DNA of 64,000 bases from Trifolium pratense (GCF_020283565.1 NC_060060.1:496001-560000); one strand, 5' to 3'. Positions 1-12,710 are shown, numbered from the stretch's first letter. Notes: generated by a model not told the origin, from the letters alone. A program made the numbers and translations.

Positions 1-691
1 GGTTCACTCCTAATTCGCCATGATGATTGGTGAGGGTTCAGGCAAGGAAATAGGGCAAGTTCGCTCCCATGTTGGCTGAGTGAAGGTCCTTTGGATGGAT
101 ATTTTTTTTTTTTTTTTTGTTCCAAGTCCTTCAACTCCTTAATTACCTATAAAAATAAAATAAACCTTCAATTTGATCCTTAAACTATCAATCTCTCTCG
201 ATTTGATCCATAAAATATATAAATATACTAAATAGTCCCAAAACTATTAATAATCCATCAATTTGATCTATGAACTATATTTTGCCTAAAATTTACATGT
301 TTATTATTTGAAATAATTGTACGTTTAATTTTTTATCTACTAATTTACTGCACGCTATAATATATGTGTTTGAATCGGACTCTTTCGATAATCTTTGTGC
401 TAACTATTCTTTCTTCATGTTGAATTCTTTCTAGTACCAATTTTGGTCGCTTAATTTAACTTCTTAAAAATATATTAATTAAGCCATCTTATCCTAATCC
501 TACTTGATCATTAATAATTACAACCCTAAAATAACGCAGCTTTAGGCCTTGTTTGTTTGTTTGGAGAACGACTCGCAGTGAACTCAACTGCCCGGAAACA
601 CACACACCACCGTCCACCGGACTTGCTCCTCCGCCCACTACTAAAGGCAGCGCACCGGTGATTGAATCCCGTCGAGACAGATAGGAGCTTC
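1..691. other. Intergenic region upstream of the GTE gene
   Basis: AT-rich sequence with no supportable gene. It contains repeated phrases of the kind 'aatttgatccttaaactat' (about 150-280), typical of dispersed plant repeats, and a poly-T run near 102-118. The GC-richer stretch from about 545 to 690, just before the bromodomain gene start, is the probable 5' UTR and core promoter area. No clear TATA box was identified there. Confidence 0.5.
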
Positions 692-3600
692 ATGGAGAAT
701 TTCAACTTCAAGCATCGCGTTGATCAATTAATTTCAAAAGTTGATCAAGTAAGTATTATCATTATTACTAAATTATATGATATTAGCCAATTAATTCATT
801 TCTATGTTGATTATTGTATTTACATTATGGCTTTTAGGCATTCCATAGTGTAACAGCTTATGGCATGTTCATAAGCTGTTTTCAGCTTATTTTTTTAATA
901 AGCTCTCCGATATAGTTTATGAAAACAGCTTATAATTTATATAAAAGAAAAAAATAACTTTTTTTTTTTTGTTATAGAAATATAGTTTATACATAAGCGG
1001 TTATCAATTATCATGCTATAAGATGCAAAAGTAAGCTGTTTATCCAAACGGGGCCTATGTCATATGAGACATGTTCATAGACCATAATTATGCCGATTTG
1101 TTGCTAGATGTAGTTATGGTTTTGCAACATTTTTATGCCGATCTGTTGCTGGTTGCAATTATGATTTTGTCACATGTTTATTATTTTTATTTATAGCCGT
1201 TATGATTTTGGTAGCGTTGTCAAATTGTGACTATAGCGGTGCTAGAGTAGAAGAATGTTAATAAACCGTCATAGTTTAGTGATACACTGTTTAGTTTAAA
1301 GTGTTGTTGAATAGGTACCATAACAGCGTAGCGAAATTTGAATAACCATAACATTTCATGCTGGTCTCTAGGTCTTCTAGTTGTAACACGTAAATTTCAT
1401 TCTATTTAAGAAAGGAAAGGACCACATAGGTTTTATCATGGCATAATTCTTTTGATATTTGGCATGGTATCAGAGGCTCAACTTCGAACATGTCAATTCT
1501 CGTGGACTGGAGTTCTTGCTCTATGGGCTCTTGGTCTTGGTTGCCTTCTTATTTTTTTCATATTCATTGTTCGTGATTCGTGAATGCTTTTTTCTTCTTT
1601 TGTTGTGCTGCAATTGTGGTTGGCGATAACTGAGAATCACTTTATGTTTGTGTTTACTGGAAATATTTATTCTGCTGGGAATTTCGACCTAAAATATTTG
1701 TCAAAGGGAAAGAATTCCATGGGTCCATGTTGATGGGAGTGATCCAGAATATATAGATCCAGAGAAAATAGCTAAATGGTTAACAAAAGATGCACGTGTC
1801 ACAAGCTGGATAATTATTAGCTCAGTTGTGCCACACTTGGTTCTAAATCTGAGGTTACACAAGTCTTCCAAGGAAATGTGAAATTATATGTAAAGGGTAT
1901 ACTACAATCAAGACAATGCGGAAAGGAGATTCCAGCTAGATTATGAATTAGGAAGTTTAACACAAGGGAATCTTTTAATTGAGGATTACATATCTGGTTT
2001 TCAAAGCCTATGGATTAAATATTCTGTTGACATTACTATTGCTAATGACCCTAAAGAAGCACTTTCTGCTGTCAACAAGGTCTATGAAACCAGCAGAAGA
2101 GACCAGTTCTTGATGAAATTGCGACGTGAGTTTGAGACTAGTTGTGCTACTGTGTTGAAACTGTGTTCCTGTAGCTTCTTTGGATACTTGCTTAAGTGAA
2201 TTTCTTTTAGAAGTGCTACATATGACTACTCAAGCAGCAATAGAACAAAACGCTAATATATGTACTCTTGTTGATGTGTGTTATGCTACTCAAGTTCGGA
2301 ACAAGAACAGAGATATGTGTGCTGTGCAATGCTATAGCTGTAAATGATGTGGCGTAATTACAAAAGATTGTTCTGAGAAATTTTACAGTTATTGCAAGCA
2401 ACAAGGCCATATCGTATCAACCTGTCTGTGTGGTCCGAGATTTTATGTTTTGCTTTTATGATTAATTTTGTATGGACAATAATTGGTGCTTCATTTGTGT
2501 GTCTGTATATGATTGCTCTTTAATTTTATACCCCAAGAAGTTATCTATAATCAGTAATATGCTTCTTTTCCTGCAGCTTGAGCAGAAAGGGCATGAGATA
2601 GATAAATTTTACTCCAGCTTAAATAAAAAGCAAACAGACATGCCAAAAGGTAACTCAACTACAAAGGATAAAGATAAGGAGAAACATGTTCCAAGTATTA
2701 AGAAGCAACAGCAGGATGCATCACGTAGAGAAGCGGCTGCTCAAAAAAGAATGCAAGATCTTATACGCCAGTTTGGCACAATATTGCGCCAGGTAGCTAC
2801 TTTTCACTTATTGTTAATGTTTGAGGTGGTGTTGTGGTTGTGGAATATGACATCTTTGTGTGCCTTTACCAATGTGTTATTAACTGTCTATTTGTTTACA
2901 CACGGTCATGTAATTTTGGATTTCTTTTGCATCATCTGTTTCGGTTCATGATAATAATAAGTTGTAGGTTATGCATTTTTGTAATTTCTTTTTTTATTTT
3001 TTATTTTGTGTTCTTTGTATGGGCTTCTCGTGAAGACAACAATACAATGACACATAGCTCGAAAAGTTCTTTGCATAAATACTTTTTGATGAGGCAATTC
3101 TTTTTACCCTGATATTCGCAAAATAACATGCTCACAATTCACACAAAACGAACCATGCATGTGCTTAAGTAAATAACATTGTATTAGGGTTCGTTATTTG
3201 AAAGATATAGATAGCTGCAACTTGCAAGTGCCTTATTCGGATTCATGAAAGGGCATGAATTGAAACAGATGATGCAAAAGAAATTCAAAAAAATACATTG
3301 TTCTATTCCTCATAAGTCATAAAAATAAGAAGATTTTTGTTGCTAAAACAGTCTACAAAAAATATTATTAATATTTCATTTTGTGATGTTTGTGTTTTCC
3401 ATCCTTATTCAGATGTAAATATTTTTAATGTATCTTTTGTAAATTGATTGAGCCCATACACATTTACATTATATATTAATTCTTTAATGCTCTTTTTCTG
3501 TCAGATCACACAACACAAGTGGGCTTGGCCTTTTATGCAACCGGTTGATGTAGAGGGCCTGGGCTTAAATGATTATTATGAGGTATGGTTCATATATGCA

Positions 3601-5838
3601 TGCATGTTTTCCAATGTTACATTTGCATTGGTAATGATGACCTTTCCCGAGGCATTTGATTAGCTTACATGTTTATTAAGAGGTACGGTTAGTTTCACAT
3701 ATGCATTCAAGGTTTCCAATGTTACATTTGCATTAATAATGACCTTATGGTAAGTACTGGATCGGAACATAGAAGAAAACAAATATTTTTCTTAAACAAA
3801 CATGCCCTTAAGTGACTGGATCTTTTATTTGTATTCAACTTTTTATGCTTGTGTTTTGATTGATATGTTGTAATATGATGCATGCTAGATCATTGACAAG
3901 CCCATGGATTTCAATACCATTAAGAACCAAATAGAGGCTATTGATGGTACTGGATATAAGCATATTCGGGAAATATGTTCTGATGTGAGACTGGTTTTCA
4001 AAAATGCTATGAAATATAATGACGAAAGAAGTGATGTTCATGTGATGGCAAAAACTTTACTGGAAAAGTTTGAGGAGAAATGGTTGCAACTTCTGCCTAA
4101 AGTTACTGAAGAGGTAACTGAATTCAAACTTTCTGTTTCCTGAGAAATGGTTGCAACAAATTTGTGTTGGATGAAATTATTGTGGTCCTATATCATCTTG
4201 GAGACTGCTTAAATATTGTCTAAGAACAATATCTTGGTACTTGTTATCATCTGGGGTTATTAAATTGTAGGAGACAAGACGAGAAGAGGAAGAAGCTGAA
4301 GCACGGTTAGCTATGCAATTTGCTCAAGAAGTAGCTCATGCTAAAATGGCTAGAGACTTGAGTAACGAGGTAATTTATGAGGGATTTACAACCTTATTGA
4401 GCATTTCAATATGAGGAAAGAGAATTCTATAAAATAAACCTATATCTTTTTCATGCTTATTAAAGATGTATCTGTTAGGATATAAAATATAGGATAATTA
4501 GAGTACTTAAGATTTAGTTAGTAGAAGTTAGTTAGTAAGTTGATAAGTTTGTTAGGTGGATGTTAAGAGGTTTTTTTTTGTTATTCTTAGAAAGTCTTTA
4601 AATAGCCCTCAATTGGTAGAGTGGAATGATAGCATTGAATAATTAAATTGTGACTAGAGAATTATCTAGTGCAAAAGGAGAGTGCTCTTTTGGGGTAGCC
4701 TTGTGTGCAAGGTTATCGATCATCTTCATTGTTTACCTTTGTATCTTCTCTTCAATCTCTCTACACCAATAAGAAATCCTTCATATGTTTGCAATTTGAA
4801 TCTGTTTTACACTACTATTCTAGGGATTCTTCCTTGCTCAAAGAAAGGACCCTAACAGTATCTAATATGAGGATATATGAGGATAGAACCATATGAAACT
4901 TATTTAAGATGATGTTGCTTTGTATTTTTTTCTTCTCCAGCTTGATGAAGTTGATGCACATTTAGAAGAGCTACGGGAGATGGTTGTTAAAAGATGCAGG
5001 TTAGGTGTTATATACTTCCTTAAAAGTGTACCCCAAAAAACAAACCTATCATATTTTTTGGCCCGAACTTTTTTTTTGTGGCTCTGATTTGTTAATCTTA
5101 AAACATCGTGTATAAGTTACCAAAAAATAATAGTGTTCAAGTATAATACCGGTATAGTGATCCTCATCATACACACATATATATTGGTTATGAGAAAGAA
5201 AGGACTTTGCAACATCACTTGACACAATTAACTTGTTGAATAGTTCTGCCCTTCATTTGATACCTTCCTCACTGCCTCTGTCTCATCATTTTTCCAATTC
5301 TGCTTTTATCTCTCCTTATCTATGATAATACTTTGTCACTCCCACAAAGCTAAATTTGATAAAATTTGTTACAGAAAAATGTCAACGGAAGAAAAGAGAA
5401 ACCTTGGAGCTTCTCTAACCAGACTGTCTGCTGATGATCTTCGCGGAGCATTGGAAATTGTTGCCCAAGCTAATCCGAACTTCCAAGCAAATGCTGACGA
5501 GGTGGATCTTGACATAGATGCTCAGGTCAGATATATACTTCATTCAAAGTGTGATAACACAAATAAAACTGTTGTTACTTGGATTGAATTACTTATGTTT
5601 GTATCAAATTGATATGATAATGATTATATTATCTGTATGATAATGAGTATATTGTTTTTCTATGCAGAGTGAGTCTACCTTGTGGAGGTTAAATTTTTTT
5701 GTTAGAGATGCTCTTGAAGTCCAAAGCAAGAATTCAGGAAGCGTGGACGGAGATGAAAATCTGAACAACAGACGTAAAAGAGATTTGTGTGATGCTATTG
5801 CAAAAGCTAAGAAGAAGAGGGCCAAGAAGCCTACTTGA
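692..5838 (+). CDS. GTE6: Bromodomain-NET (BET-type) transcription regulator, GTE1/GTE6-like
   Basis: Eight exons: 692-748, 2577-2792, 3505-3582, 3889-4113, 4271-4369, 4941-4999, 5375-5525 and 5668-5838. All have GT-AG borders and join in frame to 351 residues. A coiled N-terminus and the basic segment HVPSIKKQQQDASRREAAA precede a bromodomain at about residues 82-187. The bromodomain shows the WPF shelf (W99-P100-F101), the ZA-loop DKPMDF and the conserved acetyl-lysine-binding Asn161 (MKYND). A NET domain follows at about 247-310 (KMSTEEKRNLGASLTRLS), then a basic tail. Plant GTE proteins bind acetylated histones in the nucleus; Arabidopsis GTE6 promotes a leaf-shape gene and GTE1/IMB1 promotes germination. 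The length is close to GTE6. The ATG at 692 begins the only exon compatible with the exon 2 frame, but a different first exon cannot be excluded. Intron 1 (1.8 kb) carries a copia remnant and intron 5 a solo LTR. Confidence 0.93.
855..1058. repeat. MITE-like 'aagcttataagct' repeat in GTE intron 1
   Basis: The stretch is rich in AAGCTTAT/ATAAGCTG motifs in both orientations and ends with 'tttatccaaacggggcc'. The same motif type recurs at about 49230-49610 inside the first MLO gene, ending 'taccgaacagag'. Such sequences are common non-autonomous DNA elements in plants. The ends are not sharply defined. Confidence 0.45.
1465..2445 (+). mobile_element. Ty1/copia gag remnant with primer-binding site, in GTE intron 1
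   Basis: A tRNA-Met-type primer-binding site (TGGTATCAGAGGC, 1465-1477) is followed from about 1690 by a degraded gag reading frame. Phrases such as DPEKIAKW, TKDARVTSWII, KSSKEM, RRFQLDYELG and ETSRRDQFLMKLR are recognisable as copia gag of the UBN2 type. A decayed CCHC zinc-knuckle region lies at about 2325-2430. Stops and frame changes interrupt the frame several times. No protease, integrase or reverse transcriptase follows, so this is a 5' fragment lying in the sense direction inside the intron. Confidence 0.82.
4473..4857 (+). mobile_element. Solo LTR (copia-like) with 5-bp target-site duplication, in GTE intron 5
   Basis: The 385-bp element begins TGTTAGGATATA and ends CCTAACA, so its 7-base termini are inverted repeats. 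It is flanked by the perfect direct repeat GTATC at 4468-4472 and 4858-4862. A TATA-like TTTAAATAG at about 4591 and a pyrimidine-rich 3' half fit an LTR in the + orientation. No internal retroelement sequence is present, so it is the product of LTR-LTR recombination. Confidence 0.88.
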
Positions 5839-7698
5839 AGTTCATTCGGAGACAACATGCTACTCTTAGGTTGACTTGAGTTAGTGATAATAACCCAATG
5901 AGTTATTTCTAGAAACAAATCAAACCAACCACCTAGTTTGATGAAGACATTTTCTTGGAAAATGGCAAAATTTGTGCTGCTCACATTCTGTCTCTTATTA
6001 TGTCAAGCCTAGTTTTTTTAGGTGGCTTGATTTTTGCTTTCAAAGAAAACCTTGCAATGTAACCTAGTTTTGATTTTGAAGACATTTTTTTGTTGTCCCC
6101 CATGACCCTGTAATATTCATTTGATCATTTCTAAATTCTAATGTTTGACTGATATGGTAATTTGTTTCTTTTTATTTGATATTAGTAGTAGATAGGAAAC
6201 TGAAAAACGAAGAGGATGGGTTCGAAAGGATTTGAATTTGTCAAGCATATTGAGTTTGTTAGAAAGTGAAATGATGCTTGTTTATAGGTTAAGTCAGGGC
6301 ATCATTAACTTTATCTTCACTAGAGAGATTGAGCTAGAGTAAGTGTTTTTAGCTGGAACAGAGAATATATTCAGTTCCATTTAGTTGGTTTGACGAAGGG
6401 GAAAGGATTATCGTAGTAAACAACATGAGCTATAAAAGGTGCACATTGTGTATTGAGAATAGTTTCGAATTGTAAAACCTTGAATGTTTCTCGACAAGAT
6501 TGCGATTGTTCGCTTGAGTGGTTAACCTAGCAAGTTGAGTTTGCTTTTAGGACCTCCAAGAAACTAAGTTTGATCTCAGAGTCAGAGAACCATACACTTT
6601 TGATGATTTATGAACAGTTAGGCTCTGTTAGTTATTGAAGAACCTTGTATATTTCTTTACCCTGTTTGAGGAGTAACGTCCATGGAGGATGATTCACTTC
6701 CTTCTACCTTATATGCAGCATGCACTGAAGATGACGTATGGAGTGATGTGGAGGTCAATGTGACACATGCTGAGAGTATGACTTTTTCGTGCCACTTAAG
6801 ACTTTGTTTGCGAACTCTTTTTGATTCCTCCTATTCATGTCCAACCAAGGACTGGGTCGCATAGGTTTCGAGAATCTAGTATGAATTGACTGGACATCAG
6901 AGACGAAATGAAAATAAGTTCCGAGAATCTAGTATAAATTGGCCGGACATCAGGGACGAGTTGAGAAGCGAGAGGAGATTTTGAAATAAAAGGAAGGAAC
7001 TGGTGGGATGAAGATGAGATTGGGAAGGGAGGAGTTTGGAGGGTTCATTTTTCTTTAATATACAAAAATTTATTAATTTGTGGAACTTAAAAATTGTATT
7101 GGAAGGAGGATTTTGGAGGATGTATATGAATTTTTCAAATTTAATTTATGTTATTATAATAATTTTAAAATTAAAAATATATTAATCACAAGTATTTATT
7201 TATCATTCTCTATAAAGACACTCTTTCAAAAATATGTGAAAAATTTCTCTATTTTTTTCTCAACTACTCTCCCTCCAAAATCCTGACCTCCCCGCAAACA
7301 AATTTGTTTAATAATTATATTGATTTTTTCTCTTTATCCCCATATTTCTTCCGGGCCCCCAAAATTCAATATTTGCACCTTTAAAACTAATCGGAATTTA
7401 CTTTCTAAAGTAAAATTTGTTAGAAATTTTATTTCATTATTTTTAAAATTTTAATTCATTGGAAATTATAAAAAAAAATCAAAAAATAGAATTCGAAATT
7501 TTTAAAAAAGTTTTTATTTCAAAAAATGCAATCTGAAATATGTATTTATGTGGTTCTTTTTTTTTTTTTTGTTACATTATGTGGTTTGAATTTTACGTTT
7601 TAAAATAGTTAAAATTTCGAAAATAGAATCCGAATATTGGAAAAAATATTTTTTATAAAATATCAATGACTAATTTAAATTTGAGAAAAAAGAATATC
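5839..7698. other. 3' UTR of GTE and intergenic spacer
   Basis: The GTE 3' UTR probably extends several hundred bases past the stop. The rest is AT-rich without a credible gene; the open frame at 6682-6864 has no recognisable family and no splice partner. A short direct duplication (gagaatctagtataaattg...gacatcag) occurs at about 6869-6901 and 6921-6953. Confidence 0.5.
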
Positions 7699-7850
7699 CA
7701 CTGCCATTGTAAAATAATTTTACAGTGTCAACCAATACCAATCATGTTTTCCACCAGATCACCCCATTGAACCCCAATTTCTTAATATGATGTGGAAGAA
7801 TGTTTCATGCTTATTGATTGTCAGTGTAAAATTAATTTACATTGACAGTG
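7699..7850. mobile_element. MITE with about 30-bp terminal inverted repeats
   Basis: The left end CACTGCCATTGTAAAATAAT is matched, in reverse complement, by the right end AATTAATTTACATTGACAGTG. Small size, inverted termini and no coding capacity identify a miniature inverted-repeat element. Confidence 0.72.
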
Positions 7851-7879
7851 CGTAATCTTTAAAGAATTTAATTTATATC

Positions 7880-8031
7880 CACCGTCAGTTTAAAGTTATT
7901 TTGCACATGCGTCCAATAATATACTGACACATCATGTATAGTAATTAAAAACACATGATGTGTCACATTCATTAAATGATGTGGCAACGCGTCATTAGAT
8001 GTATGTGTAAAACAAAATTACACCGACGGTG
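7880..8031. mobile_element. Second related MITE, immediately upstream of the TFIIF-beta promoter
   Basis: The left end CACCGTCAGTTTAAAGTTAT pairs with the right end AAACAAAATTACACCGACGG. It has the same size class and terminal motif as the neighbouring element at 7699-7850. It ends about 100 bp before the TATA box of the TFIIF-beta gene. Confidence 0.7.
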
Positions 8032-8128
8032 CACAACCATTAAACTCTTCTTTAAACTCTTTAAATTTTATTTTTATCTCAAATTGAATTATTTGTAAAA
8101 AAATTGTGATGTACCAAAATTGGTCTTC

Positions 8129-8136
8129 TATAAATA
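8129..8136 (+). promoter_or_regulatory. Probable TATA box of the TFIIF-beta gene
   Basis: TATAAATA lies 72 bp upstream of the start codon at 8208, followed by a short purine-rich leader. The position is typical for a plant core promoter. Confidence 0.6.
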
Positions 8137-8207
8137 ATGTGTAAGCCACACACGTAGTTTCTCCATACTACTACAAGAAGCGAAAAGAAAGAACGAATTT
8201 TGCCATA

Positions 8208-11200
8208 ATGAAGGAGGAGGTGGAAGAACACGGCGGCGGAACCAAAGAGAAGAGCGGTGGTCGTGTAGCTGGAATTGGTGGTTACGTTGACACTTCAAAA
8301 GCTCTTAATCCAATTTGGTTGATGAAATGTCCTCCAGTTGTTGCTCAATCCCTTGGTGCCCTACCTTCTTCCTCCGACCCTTCTCTTCCCAGCGCTAAAG
8401 TCATTGTTTCCATTGATCCTCTCAACTCTAACGATGATGCTCAGGTATGTAATTGCTTAACATTCTCATTCTCATCATTATCATCATCGTCGTTGTTATG
8501 ATTTTTGATTTTTGATTTTTCATGCATGCGTGTGTTTTCTCTTGTTATTACATCCCTCACTCATGCTTATCAAAAAAAGTAAAAAATTTCCTCACTGACT
8601 GAAAGGGATTATCATATTTCTTAATATAAGCAAACAATGAACACACAAAAGTTTGATAACAAAGTTCCCCAAGTGGTGGGTAAGTCTCCGACTGTAGAAG
8701 TCGCTACGGTTTGTTCATGTTAGATGAACGAATGAATTAGGGTTTCAGTGTTATAAGCGGTATTTATACTAATAATCATAATAATAATTTGGTTCAGATA
8801 ACAACAACAATACCCCTAATATGGGTGGCCAGAGCTTCGCTCCGCTAGCTCAGCTCCTGGGCTGCCCTCAGCCTCTTCCTGATGCATATAAGCCATACTC
8901 AACAGTCTTTGAATGTATAAAAATTTTGCAGACACGTGCTCGAGTTTGTCTTTAGTGAGTCGTTTTGGTTCCGGAGTTATTTTGATTCTCAAATGTGTTT
9001 TTTGTTAGTCAATTTAGTTCATCAAATTGCAAATAAGAGACGGTTAGAGATTTATCCGCAGTTTTGATACAGTTAGGGAATATAATGACAGCATATTATA
9101 CATTCAAGGATCAAAATGACCGTTTACTCTTACTTTTTATCTATGAAGCATGGACACGGGACACGACAGGACATTGACAGATTGACACTGATAATAATTT
9201 TAGAAAATAACATAATTTAATGTAATCATATTTGTCGGTGTCGAGTCTATGTCAAACACGCGCATCTGACAGCGGGACATTCCTAATTTGAGGAGTGTTT
9301 GTGCTTCATAGTTTTTTTGGGTTAAATACGTTTGGATTCTTGTTAGTACTTTTAAGAAAATAGAGTTTAATTTTTAATTTTTATACATTGTCAATGGGAA
9401 AAGTTACAATGTCATCAAATCACCACTAATCATAAGTTGTTATGATTGAAGTTAGATGTTTATAAATAGCTTACTTTCTGATTGATTGACAATTTTAAAA
9501 ATCTTTATGGCAGCAGTGTATATGAGTTAAATCCAACAATTTATCATTTTTTAGTCAATCATGTGTTATAAAAGCAGGGTGATTTTAGTCTCTCTGTAGC
9601 AGTGTTGTTGTCAATGGCAGATGTTGGACCATGGTGGAGAGGCAAAAACCGCTATACTGGCTGATATGTTGCACCGTCTTATCCGAGTATGGCGCCACCA
9701 TCCTTCACAAAATTGGCCATGTCAGAAAGCCAAAAACCCTCCACCAATATCCGCCATAATGCCGCGATGGCTGATATTTGACAACACTGCTCTGCAGTGA
9801 CTAACTAAAATCACTGGTTTTTTTTTGTAAAAGCTAGAAATTGGAAATGGATAAACATTTATATGGATTCAAGATATGTTTAACCCTATTTTTTATTAAT
9901 GATGCTTTTCCCTGTATTTTTCTTTTTGCTATTTATAAATTGATTGATTTGTTTAGTGAAATAATAAAATGGTCAGTTTACAATGGAGTTGGGTGGAAAT
10001 GAAGGTGGAAATGCATCGAGATGTTTTGCTATGGATATGTCTAAAGACTTCATTCCCATGACTGTCTTTTCTGACTCAACAACACAAGGTATATATGTTC
10101 CTTCTTTTCAATCACCACACGTATTGGATTTTAATTCACATGACATTATAATATAAGACTTAAAGAATCCAAACAACAGAGAGATTCTGAGTTGAGAGTG
10201 TTTAGGAGGAAGACTGAAAGAATCTGAGCAAAAGTGATTTTATTATTCAAAATGAGTTACATGATAATTAAGGATAGAATACGAATTACAAAGATACATT
10301 TGGCTGCAACTTCAATGGTTTGTATGAATGAAGGATTGTTCTAGCCAAGGATCAAACTCAAATAATTCCGATCGATTCAATCTTTATTGATGCTCATTAT
10401 TATTAACAGTGCTGTAAAGCTCTCTTCATCGCAGAACCGAGGGAAGATTCGAACCCTTTAGAGGTCCATTGTAGCTTTCCATATGCAAGAGGCCATCGTT
10501 GTTTATTTTGATCTATTTATTTAATTGTTCCATTGCTATGTTATTGTTTGTTTAATGATATTGATCTTTTATTTTTCTTAAAGTAAATCATAATAAGGAT
10601 ATAACAACATAGGAAGTCTTTGATTTGATATCCGAAGCATCATATATCATAAATCCCTTTTTAAAATCTAATTTAGGAAATAAATGAAACAGTTGAGATT
10701 TTTGGCATATTGTAGGAAAGGTAGCTGTGGAGGGAAAAATAGTGAACAAGTTTGACATGAGGCCACATAATCAAAACCTTGAACTCTATGGGAAACTTTG
10801 TCGTGAAAGGACAAAAAAATATACTGTCAAAAATAGACAGATACAGGTTTTTTCCTTCTCATGACTTCCATTCTCATCATAACATTTTATCGGATACAAC
10901 TTATCTATCTATGAACTCACCTGAACTCTGTTTTCCAGGTTATCGACAATGATACTGGACTTAATATGAGGCCAATGCCAGGGATGGTCAGTTTTTCGGT
11001 TGCTGGACCTCCTGTAAGTAAAATGCCTTATTCTTCTTTTTCTTCTTACTGTTACCAATTTGAGTTCTAAACGATTGCATTTGCATACCAAGATAAACTT
11101 CCCTTCTTTTAGCATCACGTGCTTCTCTTCAGAAGTTTTATAACTTATTAACTTACCATCGAACCATTTTTTTTAAAGTTTAATAATGAACATGGTTCTA

Positions 11201-12101
11201 AGTTATGGTCGCAGACTTGCAGTTGCGGTCGTGGTTGTACTGTGAACTTTGATTTTGCGGAAAAATGTGAGCAAATGTGGCAGATGCTGCCGCAGTTGCA
11301 GTTGTAGACAACACTTTTGAACTATGATAATGAGATTAAAATGACAGCTAAGATCGCCTTTACCAAATAATTATTGATTGATACTTGAGATGTAATAGAA
11401 GTTTATGTATTGCAATATTAGGAAAAGAAGAAACCTGCTGGGCGAGGAACAGAAACTAAGAGAACAAGAAGAGACCGTGGAGAAATGGAAGAGATCATAT
11501 TTAAGCTATTTGAAAGGCAGCCAAATTGGAGTTTAAGAAACCTCATACAAGAAACTGACCAACCTGAGGTATGTGCTACTGCTGCCTGGACTAATATATT
11601 TCTCTCAAAATTCAGTTTTAGCTTAATTACATTTAGAATATTGCTTTCTGTGGTAGTCGTTGAACACTTAAACTAAAAATGAATTCTAACCATAGAAGCT
11701 TGTTGCTACTAGTAAACATGCTCAAAGACTCATTTGTTGTGTTTTCAAATTTCCGCCATGCCAGCACCACTGTGTTATAGTATGGCGGATTTTGTGCTAG
11801 CCACCATAAGCTGCAACACCTATTATATTCGCCATGTTTCCTCCATAGACTGCAACACCATGTGTATATGGTGAAATTTTGGCGGATTTTGTGCTAGCCA
11901 CCATGTTTCTTCCAAGCACAGCACTTGGTTATTGAGCATTTGTTTATGTATGTTTAGTAGTGTCTATGTTTAACTTAATGATACCTTTTTGTGCAGCAAT
12001 TTCTGAAAGATATATTGAAAGATCTTTGTGTCTACAATAACAAAGGAACTAATCAAGGAACCTATGAACTGAAGCCTGAATACAGAAAATCCGGCGATTA
12101 G
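8208..12101 (+). CDS. Transcription initiation factor IIF beta subunit (RAP30 homologue)
   Basis: Six exons: 8208-8444, 9977-10088, 10716-10846, 10939-11013, 11422-11568 and 11997-12101. They join in frame to 268 residues, close to the usual plant length. After a short Gly/Glu-rich start comes the TFIIF-beta dimerisation barrel (LNPIWLMKCP, FDMRPHNQN, LYGKLCRERT, MRPMPGMV; residues about 30-165). A basic linker with KRTRRDRGEMEEIIFKLFE and a C-terminal winged helix (QPNWSLRNLIQETDQPEQFL ... NKGTNQGTYELKPEY; about 200-262) follow. RAP30 pairs with TFIIF-alpha, binds RNA polymerase II and helps bring it to promoters; the winged helix contacts DNA. Intron 1 (1.5 kb) contains MITEs. The exon pattern and strong similarity leave little doubt. 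Confidence 0.93.
9141..9311. mobile_element. MITE ('ctatgaagca ... tgcttcatag') in TFIIF-beta intron 1
   Basis: The terminal inverted repeats CTATGAAGCA and TGCTTCATAG bound about 170 bp rich in GACAC motifs. Related sequences occur in tetraspanin intron 1 (about 33625-33745) and in intron 1 of both MLO copies (about 43965-44140 and 56805-57030), so this is a family dispersed across the window. Confidence 0.6.
9579..9814. mobile_element. MITE with about 40-bp terminal inverted repeats in TFIIF-beta intron 1
   Basis: GTGATTTTAGT...AGCAGTGTTGT at the left is mirrored by ACAACACTGCT...ACTAAAATCAC at the right. The interior is GC-richer with several 'gccatg/ccgcc' motifs also found at 11755-11930 and, more loosely, at 17640-17770. 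Confidence 0.65.
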
Positions 12102-12700
12102 CTTCAAATATTTATGTTCATCTCTCTCTTCACCTAGTATATACAGTATAAATCAAATCATTTTTCCATTTACTTTCTATCCAGTTGCAAAATGGAGAAA
12201 CATGCATCCTGTTTGTGGTCTATGGATTTTCAATGACTGGCTATATATTATAAGGTTTGATTGAAGGGTTAAAACCTTAGTTCTGTTGGTTTTGCTGATT
12301 TTACAATATCACTATTTATCTTTCTACCTTCGCGTATGCTTGGAAACGTGAGAAAACGTGGTAATGCCGCACGTCTGGCAGAGACTTACACGAGAAAAAG
12401 AAATTGGACATGTAACCAAACATGCTATTAGTTATGTAGAACTAGAAAAACTTTGGGATCACATAGCATCCCAAAGATAAACTAATTCGTATATTATTGA
12501 TTGGTTTAAATAACAAATTCACTCAAAATTGAAAAATCTCGGGTTAAACTTAACAATTTTGATATTTTCAATTGAACCGACTGAAACTCACATCCACTCT
12601 TATTTTATTATTCTACATAGCTATAAATTATGTTTCTTTATTGTTTAATTTGATTTCTTAATTTGACATCAAATTCTATAATTTGACATTAAGCGAATAA
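12102..12700. other. 3' UTR of TFIIF-beta and spacer
   Basis: AT-rich sequence after the TFIIF-beta stop, presumably the 3' UTR followed by spacer. No gene or structured element is evident. Confidence 0.5.
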
Positions 12701-12710
12701 ATAAAATGCA

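Noticed and set aside
6682..6864. Possible small gene after GTE (MEDDSLPSTLYAACTEDD...)
   Set aside because: An ATG in reasonable context, but only 60 codons, no family, and no supporting exons; kept as spacer.
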